DNA from: Herpetosiphon aurantiacus DSM 785
Lineage (GTDB): Bacteria > Chloroflexota > Chloroflexia > Chloroflexales > Herpetosiphonaceae
DNA: 64,000 bases
Assembly (NCBI GenBank): GCA_000018565.1
Contig: CP000875.1
Coordinates: 945,199-1,009,198 of the forward strand
Direction of reading: 5' to 3'
Shown here: positions 1 through 8,412 of the stretch, piece after piece
Layout: each line of letters starts with the position of its first letter
How positions within the stretch are numbered: position 1 is the stretch's first letter
Made by a program: the position numbers and the translations under genes
Notes under the pieces: generated by a model
Database searches by the model: none
Seen by the model: the letters and a program-made list of their open reading frames with translations, nothing else
Told to the model about the DNA's origin: nothing

Positions 1-391
1 CATATTCAATTGCAAATGGATAACCCTCGGCATGGCCGCTGATCGCCAGTTTGCCATGGCCGCGCAAACCTGCTAATTCGCCGGTAGCTGAGCCAGCTAC
101 AACCTCAATCTGATCAAAAACATCGACCTGATTGGCAGTGCCGATATGTTGCAACACAAAACTACCAGTTTTACCCGCCAGCGTGCCAACAAAACGCTGT
201 AGGCCAACATAACTGGCATCGCCAACTTCAGGGTAAGCCATTAAATATTCAACCGTGCTTTCGCCAGCTAAATCGCCTTCATAGCGATAGCGCACATGGG
301 CACGAGTCATTTTGCCTTCGCCTGCTTGCTCATGAAACGATTTTTCATCCCATTCTAAAATGCTAAATATTGCCTTCGCAGTTGTGCTCAT
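1..391 (-). CDS. DUF3224 family protein, 3' end cut by window edge
   Basis: The reading frame starts at an ATG at 391 and stays open to base 1, giving 130 residues without a stop, so the C-terminal end lies outside the window. It opens MSTTAKAIFSILEWDEKSF and contains EYLMAY, SFVLQH and GELAGLRGHGKL, in the order typical of the DUF3224 beta-barrel family (about 130-140 aa). Only a few residues are probably missing. The family has no established reaction; a small lipocalin-like fold is generally assumed. No signal peptide is visible. A short AGAATAG-type leader precedes the ATG, with no strong ribosome-binding site. Confidence 0.75.
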   Translation of the reverse strand, partial: MSTTAKAIFSILEWDEKSFHEQAGEGKMTRAHVRYRYEGDLAGESTVEYLMAYPEVGDASYVGLQRFVGTLAGKTGSFVLQHIGTANQVDVFDQIEVVAGSATGELAGLRGHGKLAISGHAEGYPFAIEY

Positions 392-613
392 TCTATTCTC
401 CAAGTAAAACGTTTGTGCTAATACTATAACCAAGCTTAAGCCAAATGTAAAGCAGGAAAAAAGGATGCGTGATGCGGGATGAACATTTGCGTTAATTCAA
501 ATACCTATGGGTTATCGACGATTGGTTATCGGAACATGGTATGAAAGTTGAAATGATCCTCCAATCCCAAAGCCTATAGCTGTAGTGGTTTATAGCATTA
601 ACAACCGCCAGCG

Positions 614-729
614 TTCCCTCACCCCCTCACCCCCTCACCCCCTCTCCCACGGCGGCGGGCGAGGGGAGTACTCCCAGAGCGGTTCCCCCTCGCCTCGCGT
701 GCGGGAGAGGGGGTGAGGGGGTGAGGGAA
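614..729. repeat. GC-rich palindromic intergenic repeat, copy A
   Basis: The left arm TTCCCTCACCCCCTC and the right arm GAGGGGGTGAGGGAA are inverted copies, with the C-rich pentads repeated several times in the left arm. The centre contains CGGCGGGCGAGGGG and CCCCCTCGCCTCGCG. Four other copies lie in this window (4844, 11891, 23606, 23742), always between genes. A 23-bp tail at 740-762 recurs with two mismatches after copy B at 4960-4982, so the mobile or duplicated unit may be longer than the palindrome. The rest of 392-911 shows no credible gene. Confidence 0.85.
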
Positions 730-911
730 TGAACCATGGTTGCCAACCGAATGAACCATTACACCTATAGCCCATAGCCCTCCAGATCTCTGCGTTAAAT
801 GCTAGCTCGCATTTCCTCCCTCATAATTCATCCTTCATCCTTACTTCATGGCCTGAATTATGCTAAACTAGCAGGCTCGCTCATATGTGTCTGAGTAGCC
901 AAAAGCGCCTA

Positions 912-920
912 TGTTATAAT
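912..920 (+). promoter_or_regulatory. Extended -10 promoter element
   Basis: TGTTATAAT matches the extended -10 consensus (TG, one base, TATAAT). It lies 30 bases before the GTG start of the DUF697-like gene. No convincing -35 hexamer is seen at 17 bp. It probably drives the three-gene run DUF697-like, murA and the NtrC-type regulator. Confidence 0.6.
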
Positions 921-949
921 GCAGTACATTCATATGCCGAGGAGGATGT

Positions 950-2110
950 GTGAGCCGCTTCAGCGATGTCACCAACATTTGGTCAACCATAAAAGAAATT
1001 GATGTGCGCGATATTCGCGATCAGGCCGATTTGCCCTGTCGGATTGCGCTACTTGGCCATGCGACCTTCGGGCGCGATTTGATTATGCGCTTGTTGACGC
1101 TTGGCGCTCAACGTTTTCCCGCCCGTACTCCGCAAGTCAGCATCATCGATTTACCCTTGGGCCGCGAACAGGCTACCGATCTCAACCGCGTCGATTTGAT
1201 TGTACTCACGCTCGATGCTAGCCAAGCCTTGAGTTACGATGAGTTTCTGGCCTACGAAAAATTGGCGATTCTGCCAGTGCCACTGTTGATCGCCGTTTGG
1301 GGTACGAATCTCCCTAAAAGCTCCGAAAGCACCCACCAAGCTGATCTGCAAGCATCGCCAGCGGTGTTGCTCGACCCACAAGCCGAGCCGGCAACCCAGC
1401 GCAAAATGCTGGCCAAAGCGGTGCTCGAACTCGTACCAGAAGCGTTGCATATTGCGGCTGCTCGGCGCTACCCAGGCTTGCGCAGCGAAGTTACCAATAA
1501 TTTGATTAGCAGCGTTTCGCTGAGCAATGCGACTTTTGCTTTTACCTCGGGCATTCCCGAGATGATTCCCGTGCTGAATTTGCCATTGAACGCCGCCGAT
1601 ATGCTGGTATTGACCAAGAATCAGGCGCTGTTGGCCTATCGCGTGGCCTTGGCTATGGGTGCTGAAGGCGATTTTAGTGCCATGATTCGTGAATTGCTGC
1701 CCGTGGTTGGCGGTGGTTTCCTCTGGCGACAACTGGCACGCCAATTGGTCGGTCTGATTCCAGGCATTGGCTTATTGCCCAAAGTTGCGGTGGCCTATGC
1801 AGGCACGTTTGTGACTGGGATTGCGGCATGGCGCTGGTATGAACGTGGCGAGTTGGTCAGCAAAGCCGAATTACAAAGCCTCGTCAAAGCAGCCTTAGAA
1901 GAAGGCCGACAACGAGCCAAGGCGCTGATTGGTAATCGTAAGGCTGACGATGATCCCACTGCATCAGCCAAACCCAGTTTTCGCCAACGGATCGGCGCAG
2001 TGCTGAACCCAAAAAACTGGTTCAAGGCGCTGCGTGCCCGCCTGCGACGCAAACCCAAATCGATCCAAAAAACAACTGAGCCAACCGATCAATCCAACTC
2101 TGCTGCTTAA
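950..2110 (+). CDS. DUF697-like membrane-associated protein
   Basis: 386 aa from a GTG start, with GGAGGA at 941-946 fixing that start. Residues 25-115 resemble a degenerate P-loop/Rossmann segment but show no clear Walker A motif. Residues about 225-330 contain the alternating helical pattern of DUF697 (YcjF-like) proteins: a conserved Pro/Asn segment (MIPVLNLPLNAADMLVLTKN), then hydrophobic glycine-rich helices, and a Lys/Arg-rich C-terminus. DUF697 proteins are usually GTPase-associated inner-membrane proteins of unknown role. It is first in a tight run with murA (20-bp gap) and the response regulator, which hints at a cell-envelope job. Function is not known. Confidence 0.65.
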   Translation: MSRFSDVTNIWSTIKEIDVRDIRDQADLPCRIALLGHATFGRDLIMRLLTLGAQRFPARTPQVSIIDLPLGREQATDLNRVDLIVLTLDASQALSYDEFLAYEKLAILPVPLLIAVWGTNLPKSSESTHQADLQASPAVLLDPQAEPATQRKMLAKAVLELVPEALHIAAARRYPGLRSEVTNNLISSVSLSNATFAFTSGIPEMIPVLNLPLNAADMLVLTKNQALLAYRVALAMGAEGDFSAMIRELLPVVGGGFLWRQLARQLVGLIPGIGLLPKVAVAYAGTFVTGIAAWRWYERGELVSKAELQSLVKAALEEGRQRAKALIGNRKADDDPTASAKPSFRQRIGAVLNPKNWFKALRARLRRKPKSIQKTTEPTDQSNSAA

Positions 2111-2129
2111 CCATTGAGGATTATTATTC

Positions 2130-3416
2130 GTGGAAACCTTTGTCATTGAGGGCGGTCATCGCCTGAATGGGACGATTACGCCTGCCGGAAACAAAAACGC
2201 CGCCTTGCCGTTGTTAGCGGCCTGCTTGCTCAGCGACCAACCAATTATTCTGCGCAATATGCCCGATATTGCCGATGTGCGAGTCAAGGTACAGTTATTG
2301 CAGTCATTGGGCATCGAATGTAGCTGGCTCGAAGAGAATGTGCTGCGGGTTCATGCTGCCACGATCAATACCTCAGAGCCAGATACTGCGCTTGCGCGGC
2401 GAATTCGGACCTCGATTTTGCTCGCAGGGCCGTTGTTGGTGCGCACTGGGCGGGCAGTTTTAGCGCGGCCAGGCGGCGATTCGATTGGCCATCGGCGTTT
2501 GGATACGCACTTTTTGGCCCTCACTGCCTTGGGTGCTGAAGTTGAAGTGACCAAACAAGCCTATGAACTCAAAGCCGATGGTTTGGTTGGCACGGATATT
2601 TTCCTTGATGAAATGAGCGTAACTGGGACTGAACAGGCGATCATGGCGGCTGTGTTGGCTTCTGGCACGACCACAATTGTCAACGCCGCTTCTGAGCCAC
2701 ATGTCCAAGATCTGTGTCGTTGTTTATTTGCCATGGGCGCTAAAATCACGGGCATCGGCACCAATAGCTTGCAAATTCAAGGGGTTTCGCGGCTGAATGG
2801 CACTGAATATACACTCGGCCCCGATTTTATGGAGGTTGGTTCGTTCATCGGCTTGGCAGCAGTGACGGGGAGTAACATTCGCATCGCCAACGCACGCCCC
2901 GAAGAACATCGCATGACGCGGATTATGTTTGGGCGTTTGGGTGTGACCTGGCAAGACGAAGGCCCAGATATTGTGATTCCTGCTGAGCAAGAGCTACGGG
3001 TGCGCGACGATTTGCACGGCGTTGTGCCCAAAATCGACGATATGCCATGGCCTGGCTTCCCCCCCGATCTGATGAGCATTGCCTTGGTGATTGCGACTCA
3101 AGCCCAAGGCACGGTGTTGATTCACGAAAAGATGTTTGATGGACGCTTATTCTTTGTTGATAAATTGCTGAGTATGGGCGCACGGGTGATTTTGTGCGAT
3201 CCACATCGGGCGGTGGTGGTTGGCCCAGCTAAACTGTATGGCGAACGCCTGACCAGCCCCGATATTCGCGCTGGTATGGCCTTGGTCATTGCCGCTTTAT
3301 GCGCCAAAGGCACGAGTATTATTTCGAATATTGCCCAAATTGATCGGGGCTACCAACGGATTGAACAGCGGCTGGCTGCGCTTGGAGCGCGGATCGAACG
3401 CCGTCCTGCTGAATAA
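2130..3416 (+). CDS. murA: UDP-N-acetylglucosamine 1-carboxyvinyltransferase (MurA)
   Basis: 428 aa, the usual MurA length, from a GTG start. It transfers enolpyruvyl from phosphoenolpyruvate to UDP-GlcNAc, the first committed step of peptidoglycan synthesis in the cytoplasm. Visible marks are the [13 protein letters not shown] segment with Lys22, the paired inside-out alpha/beta halves, and the loop PGGDSIG. In most bacteria the third loop position is Cys115, which attacks fosfomycin; here it is Asp117, as in Mycobacterium and Chlamydia MurA, predicting intrinsic fosfomycin tolerance. It lies 20 bp after the DUF697-like gene and 22 bp before the NtrC-type regulator. A second murA elsewhere in the genome cannot be excluded. 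Confidence 0.95.
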   Translation: METFVIEGGHRLNGTITPAGNKNAALPLLAACLLSDQPIILRNMPDIADVRVKVQLLQSLGIECSWLEENVLRVHAATINTSEPDTALARRIRTSILLAGPLLVRTGRAVLARPGGDSIGHRRLDTHFLALTALGAEVEVTKQAYELKADGLVGTDIFLDEMSVTGTEQAIMAAVLASGTTTIVNAASEPHVQDLCRCLFAMGAKITGIGTNSLQIQGVSRLNGTEYTLGPDFMEVGSFIGLAAVTGSNIRIANARPEEHRMTRIMFGRLGVTWQDEGPDIVIPAEQELRVRDDLHGVVPKIDDMPWPGFPPDLMSIALVIATQAQGTVLIHEKMFDGRLFFVDKLLSMGARVILCDPHRAVVVGPAKLYGERLTSPDIRAGMALVIAALCAKGTSIISNIAQIDRGYQRIEQRLAALGARIERRPAE

Positions 3417-3437
3417 TGGCCTGTAAGGAGGGTCGGT

Positions 3438-4811
3438 GTGACCAAAGCTACCGAACAACGACATATTTTAATTGCTGATGACGATCCAGGGATTCGTGGT
3501 CTGTTATGCGAGGTCTTTGATGAAGAGGGCTATCTGACCGAACCTGCCGAGCATGGCGGCGAAGTTTTAGCCAAAATGACCAAGAAACATCCCTATGATC
3601 TGTTGATTATGGATGTGCGCATGCCTGGCCAAGATGGTTTAACCATTCTTGAGCAATTGCGCAAAAATGGCATCACCACCCCAGTGATTATGATGACGGC
3701 CCATGGTACTTCATCAACCGCGATTCGGGCGATTCAAATTGGTGCCTACGATTACGTCATCAAGCCGTTTGATGTTGAAGAAGTAACTTTGGTCGTCAAA
3801 CGCTTGTTTGATCATCAGCAATTGGCCTCAAAAGTGCGCGAACTCGAAGCCAAAAGTTTTGATCCTCGTGACAAAATGATTGGCAATAGCCCAGCCATGC
3901 AGGAGATTTATAAGCAAATTGGGCGAGTTGCTCACACCGACGCGACCGTTTTGATTACGGGCGAAACTGGCACAGGTAAGGAAGTTTTGGCCAACCTGAT
4001 TCACGTGAATTCAGCACGGCGTAACGGGCCAATGGTTAAAGTCAATTGTGCCGCCTTGCCAGAATCGTTGCTCGAAAGTGAATTGTTTGGCCATGAAAAA
4101 GGCGCGTTTACTGGGGCGGTCGCTCAGCGCAAGGGTCGCTTTGAATTAGCCCATAAAGGCTCGATCTTCCTTGATGAAATTGGCGAAATGACCCTCGCTA
4201 CCCAGAAAAAGTTGCTGCGCATTCTGCAAGAACGCGAATTTGAGCGGGTTGGTGGCACAACCACCGTGCGAGTTGATGTGCGAGTGATTGCGGCGACTAA
4301 CCGTGATCTTGAAGCTGACGTGCGAGCTGGCACCTTTCGCGAAGATTTGTACTATCGTTTGAATGTGATCACGTTGCATTTACCAGCCCTGCGCCAACGA
4401 ATTGGCGATATTCCCTTATTGGCTGAATTTTTCTTGGATAAATATCGTTACGCGCCCTCATCACCACCAGCTCGCATCTCTGAAGAGGCCATGGAGCGCC
4501 TGAATAACTACGATTGGCCAGGCAATGTGCGCCAACTTGAGCATGAGATCGAGCGAGCGGTGATTTTGTCTCGCGGCAATGTGATTACCAGTGAGCATAT
4601 GTCGTTGGTTCCATCATCGCGCTCGGCCTTGCAAGTTGATATTGCTGCCCGTTTGCGCGAAAAATCGACGCTCGAGGAACTGCTGGCCGATGTTGAACGC
4701 TTGGCGTTGCAAGAAGCGCTGGTTCAGCACGACGATGATCTCAAGGTGGCTGCTCGTAGCCTTGGCCTGAGCGAAGCTGAGTTCCAAAAGCGCCAAAAGA
4801 AGTATAGTTAG
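3438..4811 (+). CDS. NtrC-family sigma-54-dependent response regulator
   Basis: 457 aa from GTG, with AAGGAGG about 6 bp upstream. The receiver domain (1-125) has the acidic pocket ADDD, phospho-acceptor Asp59, and the Thr (MMTAHG) and Lys (IKPFD) of the family. The AAA+ domain (145-380) has Walker A GETGTGKE (175-182) and an intact GAFTGA loop (222-227), the element that contacts sigma-54. The C-terminus (about 415-457) is a Fis-type helix-turn-helix, ending slightly short and very basic. An intact GAFTGA implies that the organism keeps an active RpoN, or that the regulator works atypically. No partner histidine kinase is adjacent; the neighbour is murA. Confidence 0.92.
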   Translation: MTKATEQRHILIADDDPGIRGLLCEVFDEEGYLTEPAEHGGEVLAKMTKKHPYDLLIMDVRMPGQDGLTILEQLRKNGITTPVIMMTAHGTSSTAIRAIQIGAYDYVIKPFDVEEVTLVVKRLFDHQQLASKVRELEAKSFDPRDKMIGNSPAMQEIYKQIGRVAHTDATVLITGETGTGKEVLANLIHVNSARRNGPMVKVNCAALPESLLESELFGHEKGAFTGAVAQRKGRFELAHKGSIFLDEIGEMTLATQKKLLRILQEREFERVGGTTTVRVDVRVIAATNRDLEADVRAGTFREDLYYRLNVITLHLPALRQRIGDIPLLAEFFLDKYRYAPSSPPARISEEAMERLNNYDWPGNVRQLEHEIERAVILSRGNVITSEHMSLVPSSRSALQVDIAARLREKSTLEELLADVERLALQEALVQHDDDLKVAARSLGLSEAEFQKRQKKYS

Positions 4812-4843
4812 TTGTGGGGCTATAGGCTATTTGTAATGGTTCA

Positions 4844-4950
4844 TGCCCTCACCCCCAGTCCCTCTCCCACGGCGACGGGCGAAGGGGATCACTCCTAGAG
4901 CAATTCCCCCTCGCCTCGCGTGCGGGAGAGGGGGCTGGGGGGTGAGGGCA
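4844..4950. repeat. GC-rich palindromic intergenic repeat, copy B
   Basis: TGCCCTCACCCCCAG and its near inverse GGGGGGTGAGGGCA bound a core almost identical to copy A. Outer arms GTAATGGTTCAT (from 4833) and ATGAGCCATTAC (to 4982) add a second, wider inverted repeat with one mismatch. The element lies between the convergent regulator and hydratase genes and may act as a transcript-end hairpin. Confidence 0.85.
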
Positions 4951-5067
4951 TGGACTTCATTGCCAACCTAATGAGCCATTACATCTTTTGGATTGGGAAC
5001 TTATTAGAAAATCCAAAAAATGTTCCGTTAGTCAAAAGCCTTCAGCCTATAGCCGCATCCCCTAGTT

Positions 5068-5859
5068 TTACTCGCCCTTAAATTCGGCGGCGCGGCGGGC
5101 GATTGCTGCTTGCACACCCTCGCTAAAATCGGCGGTGCGAATCAATTGGCTTTGCGCCCAACCTTCGAGCAACAAGCCCCGATCGACATCAAACATGCCA
5201 TCAATCACTCGTTTGGCCATGCCAACGGCCAATGGCGCTGCCAAAATCAGCTCATCGGCAAACGCTTGTACCACGGTATTTAAATCATCAGCATCAGCCA
5301 ATTGATTGACAACTCCCCAGCGCTCGGCATCGGTGGCGCTGAAGGTTCGGCCTGTCATAATCAATTCTTTGGCGCGACCAACCCCGACCAAACGGGTTAA
5401 ACGGGTTGTACCGCCAACATCGGGCACAATGCCCAAGCGAGTTTCAGGCAAGGCCAATTTCGTGCCTTGAGCAGCAATCCGAAAATCGCAGGCTAAGGCG
5501 ATTTCCAAGCCCAAACCAAGGCACATGCCATGCAAGGCAGCGATAGTAGGAATTTCCAAACGTTCGAGGCGAGTGGTCAAGGCTTGCCAATCGTCGGTGA
5601 TCGTGCGCATTTGGCGCAACCAGTGCTCACCATAACGATTGGGCAAATCCATCAAATCGCCAAGATCGATGCCTGCCGAAAAGACCGAGCCTGCTCCGCT
5701 CAACACAACTACCCGCACGCCCGAGGCACTGGCAGCCTGATCGATCGCCGCGCGTAAATCCTGGCCAACTTGCCAACTAATCGCATTGCGCTTTTCGGGC
5801 CGATTGAGGGTAATGCGAAAAATCGCGCCAGTTTGTTCAGTTGTGACTAAACCACTCAC
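5068..5859 (-). CDS. Enoyl-CoA hydratase/isomerase family protein
   Basis: 263 aa of crotonase fold. The start is taken as the GTG at 5859 because AAAGGAG lies just before it; a longer frame back to 5904 runs through the terminator hairpin of the preceding gene and is rejected. Family signatures are NRPEKRNAI, the oxyanion-hole segments FSAGIDLGDL and GMCLGLGLEIALACDFRIA, and the PDVGG region that carries the second glutamate in hydratases. In this last segment the expected catalytic Glu appears as Asp/Val-Gly-Gly, so the exact reaction (hydratase or isomerase, as in dienoyl-CoA isomerases) is open. It probably acts in fatty-acid or aromatic acyl-CoA turnover. Confidence 0.85.
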   Translation of the reverse strand: MSGLVTTEQTGAIFRITLNRPEKRNAISWQVGQDLRAAIDQAASASGVRVVVLSGAGSVFSAGIDLGDLMDLPNRYGEHWLRQMRTITDDWQALTTRLERLEIPTIAALHGMCLGLGLEIALACDFRIAAQGTKLALPETRLGIVPDVGGTTRLTRLVGVGRAKELIMTGRTFSATDAERWGVVNQLADADDLNTVVQAFADELILAAPLAVGMAKRVIDGMFDVDRGLLLEGWAQSQLIRTADFSEGVQAAIARRAAEFKGE

Positions 5860-5875
5860 AGCATGCTCCTTTGCA

Positions 5876-5908
5876 CAAAAAAAGACGCTGCATCGTTGAT
5901 GCAACGTC
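5876..5908 (-). terminator. Rho-independent terminator after the DUF427 gene
   Basis: On the minus strand the stem GACGTTGCATC / GATGCAGCGTC is followed by a run of T (A run at 5877-5883 on the plus strand). It closes the DUF427 gene and sits directly before the ribosome-binding site of the hydratase. Confidence 0.85.
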
Positions 5909-5919
5909 GATTGTACCGC

Positions 5920-6237
5920 TTATGCTTCAGCTGTGGCGTGGCGATTGCCGCCGTAAAAGGCAATTTTATCCTTAATATGTTCGTAATTGGGCTTGACGAT
6001 TGTGTAAACCCAGCCGACATCCGCCACTACACCTGCATCGGTCACCAAATCAATCCAGAAACATGTGCCTTTATGTGGGCAAACATAGGTGCGTTCAGTC
6101 ACCCGCAAATTGTGCATATCGACTGCTGCTTGGTCAAAATACCAATTGCCTTCGAGCCGAAAAACCGATTGCGTTTCAATTCCTTTGGCCAAGGTCGCAT
6201 TATCATGTTTCGCTTTAATGCTAATTTCCCGTAACAT
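5920..6237 (-). CDS. DUF427 domain protein
   Basis: 105 aa, a normal length for this single-domain family. CGGAGGG precedes the ATG. Recognisable features are GNWYFDQAAV, VCPHKGTCFWIDL and DVGWVYTIVKPNYEHIKDKIAFY, the usual DUF427 core with conserved Trp, Cys and Tyr. The family has a small beta-rich fold and no proven activity. It is followed by its own terminator, so it is transcribed alone. Confidence 0.85.
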   Translation of the reverse strand: MLREISIKAKHDNATLAKGIETQSVFRLEGNWYFDQAAVDMHNLRVTERTYVCPHKGTCFWIDLVTDAGVVADVGWVYTIVKPNYEHIKDKIAFYGGNRHATAEA

Positions 6238-6321
6238 GGATCGCCCTCCGTTGATAACAGAAAAATCGTACCACGAAAAAGCCGCTAAATCAGGCCCAAG
6301 ATCGAGCGCGAGGCGAAATCG

Positions 6322-6330
6322 TGGTATGAT
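6322..6330 (+). promoter_or_regulatory. Extended -10 promoter for mnmA
   Basis: TGGTATGAT fits the extended -10 pattern and lies 77 bases before the mnmA ATG, leaving a leader of about 70 bases. No clear -35. Confidence 0.5.
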
Positions 6331-6406
6331 TTTGGCAGCTACGACGCGCCATGCATTTCCGGCGCGTTAATCATCTTTAGTGCATACCAACCTAGGATTA
6401 GCAATT

Positions 6407-7480
6407 ATGGCAAAGATTATGGTCGCCATGAGTGGCGGCGTGGATAGTTCGCTCACCGCAGTTTTGCTCAAAGAACAAGGTCATGATGTGACTGGCGTGA
6501 CCATGCACCTGTGGGAAGGCGATGATAATGGAATCATGGAAAGTCAATGTTGCTCGGTCGAAATGACTGCTGGAGCACGGCGCGTCTGTGCTCAATACGA
6601 CATTCCCTACTATGTGTTTAATTATCAAAAAGATTTTCGCAAGCATGTGATCGATTATTTTTTGCGTGAATATTCGAGCGGAGCCACCCCCAACCCCTGC
6701 TTAGCCTGCAACCGTGATCTTAAATTTCGGGTGCTGCTCGAACGGGCTGAACTTTTGGGCTTTGATGGCTTAGCTACTGGCCATTTTGTGCAGATTACGG
6801 GTGGCGGCGAACAGCCTTACGATCTGCGACGCGGCATTGATATCAATAAAGATCAATCGTATGTGTTGTATATGCTGAGCCAACGCGAATTGGGCCGTTT
6901 GCACTTTCCATTGGGTGGTTTTACCAAGCCCCAAGTGCGCCAGATGGCTCGTGAACGTGGCTTAGTAACCGCCGACAAGCCCGAAAGCATGGATATTTGT
7001 TTCATTCCCGATAACAACTATCGGCGCTTTTTGAACGAAGAACGGCCTGAAATTATGCAACCAGGACCGATTGTTAATCGCCATGGCACAGTGCTTGGTC
7101 AACATAAAGGCTTGCCGCAATATACGATTGGCCAGCGCAAAGGCTTGGGAATTGCCGCAGGCTCGCCCTTATTTGTGATTGAAATCGACACGGTACGTAA
7201 TTTGCTGATTGTTGGTGACGCAGATGAACTTGAACGTCGCGATTTCGTGATCGACGATGTGCGCAGCGTTTATGGCCAGATCGAAGCCGGAATCTATGCG
7301 GTGCAAATCCGCGCTCATGGCGAGGCCGTGCCAGCTACCATCACCCCCCGCGAGGATGGCACACTGCACATTCGCTATGACCAACCACAACGTTCGGTGA
7401 CTCCAGGCCAAGCTGCCGTGCTCTATCGTGATGATCGAGTCTTTGGTGGTGGTCGGATCAGTACGGAGCGCTATTCGTGA
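6407..7480 (+). CDS. mnmA: tRNA-specific 2-thiouridylase MnmA
   Basis: 357 aa from the ATG at 6407, beginning MAKIMVAMSGGVDSSLTAV. An upstream in-frame ATG at 6380 adds nine residues unlike the family and is not preferred. MnmA adenylates U34 of Lys, Glu and Gln tRNAs and inserts sulfur at position 2. Visible features are the PP-loop SGGVDSS, the NPCLACNRDLKF cysteine, the second catalytic cysteine in DICFIP, and the C-terminal beta-barrel. Its stop overlaps the next gene as GTGA, so the two are translationally coupled. Confidence 0.95.
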   Translation: MAKIMVAMSGGVDSSLTAVLLKEQGHDVTGVTMHLWEGDDNGIMESQCCSVEMTAGARRVCAQYDIPYYVFNYQKDFRKHVIDYFLREYSSGATPNPCLACNRDLKFRVLLERAELLGFDGLATGHFVQITGGGEQPYDLRRGIDINKDQSYVLYMLSQRELGRLHFPLGGFTKPQVRQMARERGLVTADKPESMDICFIPDNNYRRFLNEERPEIMQPGPIVNRHGTVLGQHKGLPQYTIGQRKGLGIAAGSPLFVIEIDTVRNLLIVGDADELERRDFVIDDVRSVYGQIEAGIYAVQIRAHGEAVPATITPREDGTLHIRYDQPQRSVTPGQAAVLYRDDRVFGGGRISTERYS

Positions 7481-7734
7481 GCGAGCTAGAGCCAGCAGCA
7501 TTAATTATTGCGCTGCTTGCCAGCGTTTACGGAGCTTTGGCGCATCTCTTTTGGGGCCAGCGTTGGCGACATTTGCCACTTTTTTTAGGCACGGCGCTAA
7601 TTGGCTGTCTGATGAGCTATGCCTTTAATTTGCATTTTATTGGGGCTGGGCCAGTCCCAGCAGGCGTACCATTGGTTGAATCGACGATCGCCGCATGGAT
7701 TATGTTAATCCTAGCAACCCGACTGCGCGTTTAA
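7477..7734 (+). CDS. Small integral membrane protein coupled to mnmA
   Basis: 85 aa from a GTG that overlaps the mnmA stop. Three hydrophobic stretches (about 8-24, 33-52 and 65-82) suggest three helices, with a short basic patch (GQRWRH) between the first two. No known motif is seen. The overlap and the clean frame support it as a real gene; function is unknown. Confidence 0.65.
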   Translation: MSELEPAALIIALLASVYGALAHLFWGQRWRHLPLFLGTALIGCLMSYAFNLHFIGAGPVPAGVPLVESTIAAWIMLILATRLRV

Positions 7735-7800
7735 CCCCTAGGAATGCAAAAAAGGCGACAATATTCCTGTGGTGAAAGTGTGGCATATTTCTAGGCAATA

Positions 7801-7809
7801 TGCTATAAT
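7801..7809 (+). promoter_or_regulatory. Extended -10 promoter
   Basis: TGCTATAAT, a perfect extended -10, lies 85 bases before the TTG start of the next membrane protein. Confidence 0.6.
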
Positions 7810-7893
7810 CGCCGCGATCAAATCCCTCTTTGTAAAGCATTAAATGTACCTTTCGACGTTTTGATTGGTCGTGTCGGTACGCTGGAGGATTGC

Positions 7894-8337
7894 TTGAAGA
7901 AGTTTGCCATCATCGGGGGCATCGTCCTCCTTGTCCTTGGGATTGGTCTTCCGATTTTGTTGATATCGATGGGCTGGCTGAACGAAGCCCGCGATCTTGC
8001 GATTATCCTCTTGGCAATTTTCCAACTCTTCTCTGTCACCTTAATGATTATTTTGGTGGGCGTGTTGGTGGTGATGGTCAACGAGTTACGCAACTTGGCC
8101 AAGGAAAAAATCTCGCCCAAGGTCGAAGATGTGCTGGAACGGGTCAAAGACATTACCGAAAATGCCAAATCGACGACCACAACTGCCAAGCAAACCGCTT
8201 CGTATGTGGCTGAAGGCGTGGTTTCGCCAGTGATCAAGGCTGCCAGCTTGTTAGCAGGGGTCAAAGCGGGAGCCAAGTCGTTGGCGCGACGGCAAGCGCG
8301 TGGCACATTGCCCAACGATCGCAACCAAAATAACTAG
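7894..8337 (+). CDS. Two-helix membrane protein with DUF948-like tail
   Basis: 147 aa from a TTG at 7894, chosen because GGAGGA ends four bases upstream; a longer frame from 7861 lacks such a site. Helices at about 4-26 and 35-60 are followed by a hydrophilic region (65-115) rich in Lys, Glu, Thr and Ala with heptad spacing, as in DUF948-type proteins, then a basic tail. A role in envelope or division is possible but unproved. It has its own promoter and probably stands alone. Confidence 0.65.
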   Translation: MKKFAIIGGIVLLVLGIGLPILLISMGWLNEARDLAIILLAIFQLFSVTLMIILVGVLVVMVNELRNLAKEKISPKVEDVLERVKDITENAKSTTTTAKQTASYVAEGVVSPVIKAASLLAGVKAGAKSLARRQARGTLPNDRNQNN

Positions 8338-8346
8338 GCTGCCCTC

Positions 8347-8376
8347 TTGTCAAACGACAAGGGCTAGTGGTACGAT
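8347..8376 (+). promoter_or_regulatory. Promoter for the DUF1385 gene
   Basis: TTGTCA (8347-8352) and TACGAT (8371-8376), 18 bp apart, with a TG extension before the -10. The -35 lies inside a small hairpin formed by GCCCTCTTGTC and GACAAGGGC (8341-8364). Confidence 0.55.
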
Positions 8377-8412
8377 ACACAGACCAACCCATCCTCCTAT
8401 GTGGTGAACGCT

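Noticed and set aside
5860-5904. N-terminal extension of the enoyl-CoA hydratase from an ATG at 5904
   Set aside because: The extension is encoded by the terminator hairpin and T run of the upstream gene; the GTG at 5859 has a good ribosome-binding site.
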